Shown here in pieces: positions 13,645 through 21,211 of a DNA stretch of 29,759 nt. The stretch is from CAZUMJ01 sp964621605 (GTDB taxonomy: Bacteria; Actinomycetota; Acidimicrobiia; Acidimicrobiales; Iamiaceae). The notes beneath the pieces were generated by a model. It was not told the origin of the DNA. It did not search any database and saw nothing but the letters and a program-made list of their open reading frames with translations. The stretch covers positions 1 to 29,759 of the forward strand of contig CAZUMJ010000037.1 in assembly GCA_964621605.1 (NCBI GenBank), in the 5' to 3' direction. The position numbers and the translations under genes are program-made. How positions within the stretch are numbered: the stretch's first letter is position 1; every line of letters begins with the position of its first letter.

Positions 13645-14955
13645 GTGACCGGCGCAGTACCCACCCCTGACCCCGCCGCGGGCGCGCTGCTCGAAGACGT
13701 CGAGGACTCGCTGCTGCTCGGCGATCGCACCTTTACGCCCGGGAGTGCACGGGCCGCCTGGCAGTACCCGACCTTCCGGCGCATCTACCTCGGGGCGTTC
13801 GTCTCCAGCATCGGCACCTGGATGCAGAACGTCGTCCTCGGCGCCATGGCATACGACCTCACCAAGTCCGAGGTGTTCGTCGGCGTCATGATGCTCGCCC
13901 AGCTCGGGCCGCTGCTGCTGCTGTCCGCGATCGGTGGCGTCATGGCCGACTCGATGGACCGGCGGACGTTGTTGATCGTCCTTACCATCGAGCAAGGTCT
14001 CCTCTCCGCGCTCCTCGGCATCGTCGCCTTCGACGCCAATCCCTCGAAGGCCCTCATGGTTGCCATCGTCGCCCTCATCGGCGTCGGCAACGCGCTGTAT
14101 GCACCGGTGTTCTCGGCGGTCCTTCCCGTGCTCGTCCCCCGCCGCGACATCGGCGGCGCGATCTCGCTCAACTCGGTCCAGATGAACGGTTCGCGGGTCA
14201 TCGGTCCCGCGATCGGGAGCGTCCTGTACGCCCACTTCGGCGCCGGATGGGTCTTCCAGGCGAATGCCTTGAGCTACGTGGCGGTGGTGATCGTGCTCCT
14301 CACCGTCACCCTCCCGCCGGCGCCCGACAGCGGCGGCCAGGGGTGGCGCCGCATCCTCGAAGGGCTCCAGGTCGCGCGCAACAACCGCGTCGTCGCACAC
14401 TGCCTCTGGGTCGTCGTCATCTTCTCGTTCGCCTGCCTGCCGTTCATCACGCAGATGCCATCCATCGCAGACAAGCACCTCGGCATCGACCCGAAGAGCA
14501 GCGCGTACGGCATGCTCTATGGCGCATTCGGGCTGGGAGCGGTCATCGGCGCGCTTTCGATCGGCACGATCTTCGCGACCGCCGACAAGGCCCGCCTGAC
14601 CCGCATCGCGACCTGCGCGTTCGCGGTCATGCTCGCCATCTTCGGTGCACTCCGCGTCGCGTCGATCGCGTACCCGGTGGCGATCGTCCTTGGCGGCACG
14701 TACTTCGCCGTCATCACCTCGCTGTCCACCGTGCTGCAAGAGGTCATCGACGACGCCGTGCGCGGCAAGGTCATGGCGTTGTGGATCATGGGCTTCGGCG
14801 GCGTCGTCCCCTTCGGCGGGCTCGCCGGCGGGTGGCTCATGGAGAAGAGCTCGATCGAGATCGTCGTCGGTGGTGGCGCGGTCGTCGCGCTCGTCCTCGC
14901 AGCCGCGTTCAACATTCGACCGTGGCGGCGCGGGCAAGCTCCCGCAACTCCGTAG
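13645..14955 (+). CDS. MFS transporter, MFS_3/EntS-like exporter
   Basis: A 436-residue integral membrane protein with about 12 hydrophobic helices. The N-terminal motif FRRIYLGAFVSSIGTWMQNV and the loop 2-3 motif GGVMADSMDRRTLL are typical of the EntS-like major-facilitator group that exports siderophores or drugs. The start is the GTG at 13645; a -10-like TACGAT at 13633-13638 lies 6 nt upstream, suggesting a leaderless message. It begins 46 bp after the DUF222/HNH gene but need not share its regulation. The substrate is unknown. It is convergent with the enoyl-CoA hydratase gene. Confidence 0.87.
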   Translation: MTGAVPTPDPAAGALLEDVEDSLLLGDRTFTPGSARAAWQYPTFRRIYLGAFVSSIGTWMQNVVLGAMAYDLTKSEVFVGVMMLAQLGPLLLLSAIGGVMADSMDRRTLLIVLTIEQGLLSALLGIVAFDANPSKALMVAIVALIGVGNALYAPVFSAVLPVLVPRRDIGGAISLNSVQMNGSRVIGPAIGSVLYAHFGAGWVFQANALSYVAVVIVLLTVTLPPAPDSGGQGWRRILEGLQVARNNRVVAHCLWVVVIFSFACLPFITQMPSIADKHLGIDPKSSAYGMLYGAFGLGAVIGALSIGTIFATADKARLTRIATCAFAVMLAIFGALRVASIAYPVAIVLGGTYFAVITSLSTVLQEVIDDAVRGKVMALWIMGFGGVVPFGGLAGGWLMEKSSIEIVVGGGAVVALVLAAAFNIRPWRRGQAPATP

Positions 14956-14966
14956 TCCGCTCCGGT

Positions 14967-15000
14967 GCACGCGTCACCGCCGCGCACGCGTCACCGCCGC
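14967..15000. repeat. 17-bp tandem repeat, two copies, between convergent genes
   Basis: GCACGCGTCACCGCCGC occurs at 14967-14983 and 14984-15000, followed by a partial third copy (ACCGCGTCACC). It fills the 52-bp space between the MFS stop and the enoyl-CoA hydratase stop. Confidence 0.8.
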
Positions 15001-15007
15001 AACCGCG

Positions 15008-15880
15008 TCACCCCTGAGCCCGGCCCCGGTCCGTGACCGCCCGCCGGCGGGCCTCGATGCTCGCGGGGTCGAGACCGTCGCCCTGCCAAGCCGCCGCCAC
15101 CTGCAACTCGAGGTCCCATGCATCGCCGCCGGCGAGAAGGCTCCCCTCGCCGTAGGTTGCAAAGATCTGCCGAACCGCCCCCGGATCATTCGTGGCGACG
15201 TCTCCTGCAAGGCGGTGGGCGAACCCGATCAGGTCGACGTGCGCCACCACGTGGTTCACCAGTCCCCACTCGAGCGCCGTCTCGGCGTCGACGAAGTTCC
15301 CGGTGGCGCTCATCTCACGGGCACGCCGCAGGCCCACGGCCTGCGGGAGCAGCACGGTCAGACCCCAAGCGGGCTGGATGCCCACGCGGGCGTGCGTGTC
15401 GGCGAAGCGCGCCCGATCTGAGGCGACGAGGAAGTCGCACGCAAGCGCCAGCTCGAGGCCGCCGGTGATCGCCACCCCGTTGACCGCGCCGATGACCGTC
15501 TTGGTGAGCGGCGGGAACGGGCCCGTCGGCCGGCCGCCGGCGGAACGCGTGACAGGTCGGGCGCCTCCTGCGGTCCACGCACGGTCGCGCTCGCTTCCAT
15601 CCTCCGAGCGGCGCGTACCGCCCCCTGCGTGGCCGGCGGCGCCCGCGTCCGCCAAGGTTGCGGCACCCGAACCGAGCTCCTTCAGGTCGAGGCCCGCACA
15701 GAACGCCGGGTCCGCGCCGGTCAGCACGATGGCGGCGACGTCGTGTCGGGCATCGGCCTCGAGCAGCACCTCCGGCAGGCGTCGCCGCACCTCGCGAGAC
15801 AGCGCGTTGCGCGCCTCGGGTCGGTTCAGGGTGACGGTGGCGACCCCGTCAGCGACGGACAACAGCACGACATCGGACAT
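15008..15880 (-). CDS. Enoyl-CoA hydratase/isomerase family protein
   Basis: A 290-residue crotonase-fold protein. The N-terminus (VATVTLNRPEARNALS), the oxyanion segment (AFCAGLDLKELG, 59-70) and GVAITGGLELALACDF (136-150) identify the family. Glu143 matches the first catalytic glutamate, but the second is replaced: FADTHARVGIQP has His163 where hydratases usually have Glu. A subgroup of mycobacterial EchA proteins shares FADTHARVG, so this may be a distinct subfamily with a different reaction. A roughly 45-residue Gly/Arg/Ala-rich insert (about 75-120) separates the oxyanion loop from FPPLTKTVIGAVNG. It probably acts on acyl-CoA; the exact step is unknown. Confidence 0.82.
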   Translation of the reverse strand: MSDVVLLSVADGVATVTLNRPEARNALSREVRRRLPEVLLEADARHDVAAIVLTGADPAFCAGLDLKELGSGAATLADAGAAGHAGGGTRRSEDGSERDRAWTAGGARPVTRSAGGRPTGPFPPLTKTVIGAVNGVAITGGLELALACDFLVASDRARFADTHARVGIQPAWGLTVLLPQAVGLRRAREMSATGNFVDAETALEWGLVNHVVAHVDLIGFAHRLAGDVATNDPGAVRQIFATYGEGSLLAGGDAWDLELQVAAAWQGDGLDPASIEARRRAVTDRGRAQG

Positions 15881-16047
15881 GAGCGCTCCTCACGGCAAGC
15901 ACGGACTCACGGCAGCCACGGACGCCGGTCGGCACGCCCGCTGCGTTGACAACACCACGAGCCTGCCAGATCACCCCTCACCCCGAGCCGGGCAGCGCCA
16001 CGAGGCACGGCTTGTGGACCGTCGAGACAGGTCGAGCGAGTGTGCGC

Positions 16048-17913
16048 TCAGCCGGCGCGCAGCGCGGCAACCAAGCGGGCGAACGCTTCGGGCGAGTGCC
16101 CCAACACGTCGAACAACACGGCGTCGCCGAGGGCCGGAAGCTGCGTCTGCCAGTAGGTGCGGCCCGCCGCGTCGGGAGCGCGACCAAGCGTCGCCAGGTA
16201 CGCGGCATCCACGCGGCGAGCGACGGACTCGGGCGCGTCATAGATCGCCCGCACAACGCCGGGACGGTCACGCGCGGCGACGGCCGCCCACCACGCCAGC
16301 CCGTTCCCGTCCGGCGCTCGGCCCAACAGTCCCTGGTAGACGGCCGCCGTCCAGGTCTGCGGCGTTGCACTCCCGGGGGAGGTGCCAGTCCGGGCGAACG
16401 CCTCCGGCGACGACCAGAGCGCCGCGGCGACGTCGGCGAAGCGCATGCCTCGGGTGAGCAGTCCCGTCCAGTAGGCGGATCCGGCCGCATCCGGTTGGCG
16501 CCCCAACGCCTGGACGTAGAGCGAACGAACCGCGTCGGCGCGCTGTTCGGATGCCGTGGGGACGTAACCGACCCGCACCGCCTGACCGGTCGCGCCGCTG
16601 GGTGCGAACACGGCGCCCCCGGTGAATCGCTGCTCAGTCCCCGCAGCGTCCGTCACCGCATCGGATGTCGGGAAGCCAAGGCGTCCCTGTTCCCAACCCA
16701 GCTCCGCCCAGCGGTCACGGATCACGCCCGACACCGCGTGCGCACCCGCGACCGGGGACCAGTAGATCGACCCGTGCTGGAAGTGCACGAACGCCCCTGG
16801 AGCCGCCGGCGTCTGCGCCACATCGATCAGAGGAAACCCGAGCGGCCCGTCCTCCCATCCGAGCGACGCCCAGCGGTCCCGAATCGGGCCCGACACCCAG
16901 TGCGCCCCCGTCGCTGCGGACCAGTAGAGAGAACCCGAGCCGAAGTGCCGAAAGGCGCCGGGGCGATTCGGCGTCTGCCACTCCGGGCTCGTCGGAGCCC
17001 CGGGGTCGCTCGGGAGGTTCCACCACGCCCGCTCGATCTCGCTCCCTGGCCCGCGCGTCACCGCATCGGTCGGCCCCATCACGATGCGTGTGCCCGCATC
17101 TATCCAGCGCAGCACCCACAGCAGCGCGTCGGTCTCGAGTCCGACGCAACCCGCGGTCGGCCCACCCGTCGAGACGTGCAAGAAGATGCCCGACCCTCGC
17201 CCCGTGCCCGAGACCGGCACGTTGAAGTTGATCAATGCCGCATAGCGGTATTGCACCGGATAGTCGGCGAGCCGCTCGAAGTGGCCCCAAGGCGCCTGAC
17301 GAGGATCGACGGGACCTTGCTGGCGGGTGTTGTAGGCCAGGCCCGCGGCTGGGTCTTCGACCCAGTAGTCGGTGGGTCCGACATCGAACCACCCGAGCCG
17401 GTACCCGGGGTTGCCAGCGAGCCCGAAGCCCGTTCCGAAGCTGAACGAGCCGACGGGCGACCGTCCGGTGGCCTCGCCCGGGGTGAACGCCCATCCCCCG
17501 TAGCCGACCGTGGCGGGCCACGGCCCACCCACCTGACGCCAGCCGAGGCCGTCCGGGGTGCGCTCCCATGCCACCGCAGTCGCGGTGGTGGACGACCACG
17601 ATGGTGAGGTCACGGTGAGCACCTTGGTGGCACCTTCGACACCGACCAGGTGGTACGGCAAGGGAGCCACCGCCGAGGCTTGCGTGGCACGAGCGGCGCC
17701 GGCGCCGACACCCACGACCGTACCGACGAGCGCCAGCACGACGATGAGCGCCGCCAGGCGCGTCCCCGTGCGCACGCGGAGCACCGTCCCCGTGCGCACG
17801 CGCACCCACCGTTGCCTGCCGACCACCGCATCACGCGGCGGCACGGCGCCATCACACGGCGGCACGGCGCCACGGAGGCAGAGACGTGTGGCGCGCCTCG
17901 AGTCGACCGACAT
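16048..17913 (-). CDS. Secreted L,D-transpeptidase (YkuD-like) with LGFP repeats and DUF4214 repeats
   Basis: A 621-residue mosaic envelope protein. An N-terminal basic region and hydrophobic signal/anchor (LAALIVVLALVGTVVGVGAG) are followed by an L,D-transpeptidase-like domain with the catalytic motif HVSTGGPTAGCVGL (His246, Cys256). Next come two LGFP-type cell-wall-binding repeats (RDRWASLGWEDGPLGFP, RDRWAELGWEQGRLGFP; about 308-410). Three DUF4214 repeats follow (LYVQALGRQPDAAGSAYW, GLLGRAPDGNGLAWW, LATLGRAPDAAGRTYW; about 440-615). The domain mix suggests peptidoglycan cross-linking or remodelling at the wall. The ATG at 17913 (TGGAGG 3 nt upstream) is chosen; a GTG at 17931 and starts nearer the signal helix are possible. 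The N-terminal coding region contains two short DNA duplications. Confidence 0.82.
   Translation of the reverse strand: MSVDSRRATRLCLRGAVPPCDGAVPPRDAVVGRQRWVRVRTGTVLRVRTGTRLAALIVVLALVGTVVGVGAGAARATQASAVAPLPYHLVGVEGATKVLTVTSPSWSSTTATAVAWERTPDGLGWRQVGGPWPATVGYGGWAFTPGEATGRSPVGSFSFGTGFGLAGNPGYRLGWFDVGPTDYWVEDPAAGLAYNTRQQGPVDPRQAPWGHFERLADYPVQYRYAALINFNVPVSGTGRGSGIFLHVSTGGPTAGCVGLETDALLWVLRWIDAGTRIVMGPTDAVTRGPGSEIERAWWNLPSDPGAPTSPEWQTPNRPGAFRHFGSGSLYWSAATGAHWVSGPIRDRWASLGWEDGPLGFPLIDVAQTPAAPGAFVHFQHGSIYWSPVAGAHAVSGVIRDRWAELGWEQGRLGFPTSDAVTDAAGTEQRFTGGAVFAPSGATGQAVRVGYVPTASEQRADAVRSLYVQALGRQPDAAGSAYWTGLLTRGMRFADVAAALWSSPEAFARTGTSPGSATPQTWTAAVYQGLLGRAPDGNGLAWWAAVAARDRPGVVRAIYDAPESVARRVDAAYLATLGRAPDAAGRTYWQTQLPALGDAVLFDVLGHSPEAFARLVAALRAG
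17761..17870. repeat. Two in-frame microduplications in the N-terminal part of the L,D-transpeptidase gene
   Basis: A 24-bp unit at 17761-17784 is repeated for 18 bp at 17785-17802, encoding RVRTGT twice. A 21-bp unit at 17829-17849 is repeated at 17850-17870 with one mismatch, encoding a doubled GAVPP-type heptad. Both periods are multiples of three. They lie before the signal helix, where the reading frame is least certain. Confidence 0.75.
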
Positions 17914-17937
17914 GAGCCTCCAGTAGACCACGTGCTG

Positions 17938-17955
17938 TGCCGAACATCTTCGGCA
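17938..17955. promoter_or_regulatory. Inverted repeat upstream of the L,D-transpeptidase gene
   Basis: TGCCGAA and TTCGGCA form a perfect 7-bp inverted repeat around CATC, 24 bp upstream of the ATG at 17913. It could be an operator or a 5'-UTR hairpin. Confidence 0.35.
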
Positions 17956-18034
17956 TAGCTCGGCTTTCTCCCCGGTGTGTCACGCTGCGCTGCCGCCTGC
18001 CCAACTCGGCGACGCGCGTCACGTTACTTTTCTG

Positions 18035-18054
18035 CCTACCTACTGGTCGGTAGG
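18035..18054. promoter_or_regulatory. TetR-type operator candidate for the desaturase
   Basis: CCTACCTACTGGTCGGTAGG is an imperfect 20-bp palindrome, symmetric at 16 of 20 positions. Its form (CCTACC..., ...GGTAGG around a GGTC core) is like many TetR-family operators. TetR regulators commonly control fatty-acid desaturase genes. No regulator gene lies nearby. Confidence 0.45.
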
Positions 18055-18091
18055 CTGTGTAGGTACTCGGTGGGACCAGCCTCCACCGCCC

Positions 18092-18222
18092 AGCAAGTCG
18101 GTTCAACGAGCAAGACCCACCCAGCAAGTCGGCACGCTCAGCAAGACCCACGCAGCAAGACCGAGCAAGACCCACCCAGCAAGACCGAGCAAGACCCACC
18201 CAGCAAGTCGGCACGCCCAGCA
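18092..18222 (+). repeat. AGCAAG-type repeat block upstream of the desaturase
   Basis: At least nine copies of AGCAAG(A/T)C at spacings of 10-17 bp. They include a perfect 24-bp tandem duplication (18154-18177 and 18178-18201) and a longer near-identical block beginning CCCACCCAGCAAGTCGGCAC at about 18116 and 18195. The block lies between the operator candidate and the GTG at 18238. Confidence 0.8.
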
Positions 18223-18237
18223 TCCGGAGAGCGCCCC

Positions 18238-19476
18238 GTGTCCAACGCCATCGAACGAGCCGCAGACGAGCGGGTCAACTGGAAGACGTCGATCCCGTTC
18301 CTCGCGGTGCATTTCATCCCGCTGCTGGCCATCTTCACGGGGGTCACGACCAAGGCCCTCATCGTGGGCGCCGTGTTGTACTTCGGCCGGATGTTCTTCA
18401 TCACCGCCGGCTACCACCGCTACTTCTCGCACCGCAGCTACAAGACCAGCCGGGTGTTCCAGTTCATCCTCGCCTTCGGTGGCTCCATGGCCGCGCAGAA
18501 GGGCGCCCTGTGGTGGGCAAGCCACCACCGGCTGCACCACCGCTTCTCCGACACCGAGCGCGACATCCACTCCCCACAGAAGGGCTTCTGGTGGAGCCAC
18601 GTGGGCTGGATCCTCTGCGACAAGTACAACGCCACCGACTACGACCTCATCAAGGACTTCTCCCGCTACCCGGAGCTCGTCTGGCTGAACAAGCACGACT
18701 GGGTCGGCCCCTGGACTGCCGGTATCGCCGCCTACCTGGTGGCGGGCTGGTCAGGTCTCGTCGTTGGTTTCTTCGGGTCGACGATCCTGCTGTGGCACGG
18801 CACCTTCACGGTGAACTCGCTCAACCACGTGTTCGGTCGGCGCCGCTACGCCACCACCGACACGAGCCGCAACTCGGCGATCCTGGCGCTGTGGACCATG
18901 GGCGAGGGGTGGCACAACAACCACCACTACTACGCAGCTTCGGTCCGTCAGGGCTTCTTCTGGTGGGAGTTCGACCTCAGCTTCTACATCCTCAAGCTGC
19001 TCAGCTTCGTGCACGTCGTGCGTGACCTGAAGGTGCCGCCGGCACGGGTGCGGGGTGCCGCGCTCGTGCGAGACGGCCAGCTCGACATCGGCATGTTCCG
19101 TGCCCACTGGGCCAAGGCGACCGCCGCGGTGCACGCCGCCACGACCGCCATCCACGACAAGGTCGGCAGCACGCCCACCGTGGCCGCCGCAAGCGCCGCA
19201 GGCACGCCCGGCGCAGCGAGCGCCGACCCGTCGGTCACCCAGGCGGCGACGGCACTCGCCGTCGAGGCACTGTTGGCAAGCGAGGTGGACGTCGCAGAGG
19301 ACGGCACCGGCAACACCGCGATCGACGTGGCGACACGACGCGAGCAGATCGAGGAGCTGCTGCGCAGCAACAAGGCCGCACTCGACGACTACGTCGCCAA
19401 CACGCTGCGCTCGGCCGAGGAGTTCGCGAAGATCGCCCGCACCGGGCAGCGGGAACTCCTCCTCATGGAGAAGTAG
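18238..19476 (+). CDS. Membrane fatty-acid (acyl-CoA delta-9 type) desaturase
   Basis: A 412-residue di-iron membrane desaturase. The three histidine boxes are complete: HRYFSH (60-65), HHRLHH (96-101) and HNNHH (226-230), the arrangement of acyl-CoA/acyl-lipid delta-9 desaturases. Hydrophobic helices flank the boxes. The enzyme inserts a double bond into saturated acyl chains and so sets membrane fluidity. The start is the GTG at 18238 (MSNAIERAADERVNWK) after CCGGAGAG; the frame is open further upstream but reads only the repeat block. Unusual is a C-terminal extension of about 110 residues, Ala/Thr-rich then helical and charged (RREQIEELLRSNKAALDDYV), after the desaturase core. Confidence 0.9.
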   Translation: MSNAIERAADERVNWKTSIPFLAVHFIPLLAIFTGVTTKALIVGAVLYFGRMFFITAGYHRYFSHRSYKTSRVFQFILAFGGSMAAQKGALWWASHHRLHHRFSDTERDIHSPQKGFWWSHVGWILCDKYNATDYDLIKDFSRYPELVWLNKHDWVGPWTAGIAAYLVAGWSGLVVGFFGSTILLWHGTFTVNSLNHVFGRRRYATTDTSRNSAILALWTMGEGWHNNHHYYAASVRQGFFWWEFDLSFYILKLLSFVHVVRDLKVPPARVRGAALVRDGQLDIGMFRAHWAKATAAVHAATTAIHDKVGSTPTVAAASAAGTPGAASADPSVTQAATALAVEALLASEVDVAEDGTGNTAIDVATRREQIEELLRSNKAALDDYVANTLRSAEEFAKIARTGQRELLLMEK

Positions 19477-19578
19477 CCGGCTCACTCAGGCCGGCTCAGC
19501 TCAGGCCGGCTTGCTCAGCCCAGGCCGCCTCGCTCAGGCCAGCTCGCTCAGCTCAGGCCAGCTCGCTCAGCTCAGGCC
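19477..19578. repeat. CCRGCT...CTCAGG repeat array between desaturase and carD
   Basis: Six consecutive units of 14, 15, 19, 14, 19 and 19 bp, each starting CC(G/A)(G/C)CT and ending CTCAGG. The last two are identical (CCAGCTCGCTCAGCTCAGG at 19539-19557 and 19558-19576). The array begins right at the desaturase stop and runs into the carD 3' end. Copy number is uncertain because assembly gap 2 lies in it. Confidence 0.75.
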
Positions 19579-19605
19579 GGCGGTGAGCTTCGCGAGGGCA
19601 TCCTC

Positions 19606-19705
19606 NNNNNNNNNNNNNNNNNNNNNNNNNNNNNNNNNNNNNNNNNNNNNNNNNNNNNNNNNNNNNNNNNNNNNNNNNNNNNNNNNNNNNNNNNNNNNNN
19701 NNNNN
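19606..19705. other. Assembly gap of 100 N, probably artificial
   Basis: Exactly 100 N, flanked by identical 55-bp sequences (19551-19605 and 19706-19760). It is the same arrangement as the first gap. The flanking copy includes the repeat array and the last codons of carD. Confidence 0.95.
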
Positions 19706-19721
19706 GCTCAGGCCAGCTCGC

Positions 19722-20201
19722 TCAGCTCAGGCCGGCGGTGAGCTTCGCGAGGGCATCCTCTTCGCTCACGTTGAGCGCGAAGCTCAGCTCAGACACGAGG
19801 ATGCTGCGCGCACGCTCCAGCATCGACTTCTCGGCGGTCGAGAGCCCCTTGCCCTGCTCGCGCAGCGCCAGGTTCCGCACCACCTCGGCGACCTGGTAGA
19901 CGTCGCCCGACTTCATCTTCTCCTGGTGGTTCTTGAACCGCCGGCTCCAGTTGGACGGCTCACGCACGTCGCGCTTGCCGATGAGGCGGAACAGGTCTTC
20001 CACGTCGGAGTGGCTGATCGGCGGGCGCATGCCCACCTCTTCCGCCTTGTGGCTCGGTACCCGCAACACCAGGTCGCCGTGCACCATCTCGAGCACGAGG
20101 TACTCGACCTTCTGGTCCGCGAGCTCGCGCGTCTCCTTGCGCTTGATGATCGCGGCACCGTGGTGCGGATAGACGACACGGTCGCCAACCTTGAACTTCA
20201 A
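19722..20201 (-). CDS. carD: CarD-family RNA polymerase-binding transcription regulator
   Basis: A 159-residue CarD, close to the mycobacterial length. It binds the RNA polymerase beta subunit and stabilises open complexes at rRNA and other promoters. The N-terminal RID/Tudor-like domain reads LKFKVGDRVVYPHHGAAII and the C-terminal helical DNA-binding region reads KMKSGDVYQVAEVVRNLA, KGLSTAEKSMLERAR. The start is a TTG at 20201, because GGAGG lies 7 nt upstream; an in-frame ATG at 20219 would precede that ribosome site. The right-hand contig holds the complete gene; its final codons (LTAGLS, stop) lie in the CTCAGG repeat array and are duplicated across the assembly gap. Probably essential. 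Confidence 0.92.
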   Translation of the reverse strand: MKFKVGDRVVYPHHGAAIIKRKETRELADQKVEYLVLEMVHGDLVLRVPSHKAEEVGMRPPISHSDVEDLFRLIGKRDVREPSNWSRRFKNHQEKMKSGDVYQVAEVVRNLALREQGKGLSTAEKSMLERARSILVSELSFALNVSEEDALAKLTAGLS

Positions 20202-20291
20202 CAGGGCTCCTCCCCACACAGGCCGATCGCTCGGGGCGCTCCATTGTGCCAGGTTCGATCGGGTGAGCCCGAACCGGCGCTCGGTCGTCGG

Positions 20292-20651
20292 TCACGACCC
20301 ACCGACCCGCACCCCGCCTACCCACACCCCACCGTCACGGATCTCAACCGGAAAGGTTGCGACCGGCTCCTTCGGGTCGACCCGACCGCTCATCGCCACC
20401 TTCGAACCGGCGCCGTCGGGCGCGAACCGCCAGCCGTGTGCCTGGCAGACGAGTTGCTCGCCCAGGACGAGACCCTCCTCGCACAGCGACGACCACTGAT
20501 GGGGGCAGCGATCGACCGCGGCGCACACCCGACCTGACGTCGTGCGCCACACCACGATCTGCTCTTCACCGAGCTGGGCACCCTGGACCGCGCCCGGGTG
20601 GAGATCGTCGAGCGCTGCCACGCGCACCCAGTCCGTGCCGTCTCCCGTCAC
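20292..20651 (-). CDS. Rieske [2Fe-2S] ferredoxin-like protein
   Basis: A 119-residue single-domain Rieske protein. The cluster ligands are Cys49 and His51 in DRCPHQWSSL and Cys69 and His72 in LVCQAHGWRF. Proteins of this size usually act as ferredoxin components or accessory electron carriers. The start is the GTG at 20651 (MTGDGTDWVRV), preceded by GGGAGG with 9-nt spacing. An extended frame upstream to about 21212 is rejected because it reads antisense through the 13-bp repeats and the carbonic anhydrase gene. It lies 90 bp upstream of carD on the same strand and is divergent from the carbonic anhydrase gene. No oxygenase partner is nearby, so its role is open. Confidence 0.85.
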   Translation of the reverse strand: MTGDGTDWVRVAALDDLHPGAVQGAQLGEEQIVVWRTTSGRVCAAVDRCPHQWSSLCEEGLVLGEQLVCQAHGWRFAPDGAGSKVAMSGRVDPKEPVATFPVEIRDGGVWVGGVRVGGS

Positions 20652-20707
20652 CGACCCAGCCTCCCATGCATCCGGCCACCCTCCCACCGCCAACGACCAC
20701 CGGCACC

Positions 20708-20746
20708 GCGCCCACCGCCAGCGCCCACCGCCAGCGCCCACCGCCA
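20708..20746. repeat. 13-bp tandem repeat, three copies
   Basis: GCGCCCACCGCCA occurs at 20708-20720, 20721-20733 and 20734-20746, with related CCACCGC sequence just upstream. It lies in the 150-bp region between the divergent Rieske and carbonic anhydrase genes. Confidence 0.85.
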
Positions 20747-20801
20747 ACGCGCGCGGCGGCGCCGATTGGACCCAGCGATTGCGAGGCTCCACAGTGGGAG
20801 C

Positions 20802-21206
20802 GTGATCGATGACCTCCTCGCCGCCAACGCCGCCTTCGTCGCCAGCTCCCCCACGCTGCCCGAGGTGGGCATGCCGGTGCGCCATCTGACGGTGTTGACC
20901 TGCATGGACGCACGCATCGACCCGCTGCGCATCCTCGATCTCGATCTGGGCGACGCGAAGATCATCCGCAACGCAGGTGGCCGCACGACCCCCGAGACGA
21001 TCGACGGGCTCGTCCTCACCGTCGAGAAGCTCGGCGTCACCACGATCCTCGTGCTGGAGCACACCGGCTGCGCGGCGGGCACCACGCCCGACGACCTGCG
21101 CGCCGACCTGGCCACCCTTCGGGCACACCCGGTGCTGGGCACGGTGGCCGTGCACGGAGGCATCTACGACGTCGCGACCGGCGCGATCACGGTGCTCGAC
21201 GCCTGA
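20802..21206 (+). CDS. Beta-carbonic anhydrase-like protein
   Basis: A 134-residue protein. It has the zinc-site pattern of beta-carbonic anhydrases: Cys34-x-Asp36-x-Arg38 in TCMDARIDP and His87-x-x-Cys90 in EHTGCA, plus IIRNAGGR and VAVHGGIYDVATGAI. It would interconvert CO2 and bicarbonate in the cytoplasm. It is shorter than classical family members (for example about 163 residues in mycobacterial Rv1284), so it belongs to a compact subgroup whose activity should not be assumed. The start is the GTG at 20802, with GTGGGAG a few bases upstream. Confidence 0.82.
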   Translation: MIDDLLAANAAFVASSPTLPEVGMPVRHLTVLTCMDARIDPLRILDLDLGDAKIIRNAGGRTTPETIDGLVLTVEKLGVTTILVLEHTGCAAGTTPDDLRADLATLRAHPVLGTVAVHGGIYDVATGAITVLDA

Positions 21207-21211
21207 TCGCA

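Larger units (their letters stand above)
17914..18237. other. Divergent intergenic region between L,D-transpeptidase and desaturase genes
   Basis: 324 bp with no supported gene. It contains the palindrome TGCCGAA-CATC-TTCGGCA (17938-17955) upstream of the transpeptidase gene, a TetR-type palindrome (18035-18054), and an AGCAAG-rich repeat block (about 18092-18222) running up to the desaturase start. Confidence 0.7.

Noticed and set aside
18092..18222. AGCAAG repeats as a CRISPR array
   Set aside because: Units are too short and irregular, with no unique 30-40-bp spacers and no cas genes nearby.
17977..18237. N-terminal extension of the desaturase through the AGCAAG repeats
   Set aside because: Low-complexity translation of the repeat block and the operator-like palindrome; desaturases do not carry it.
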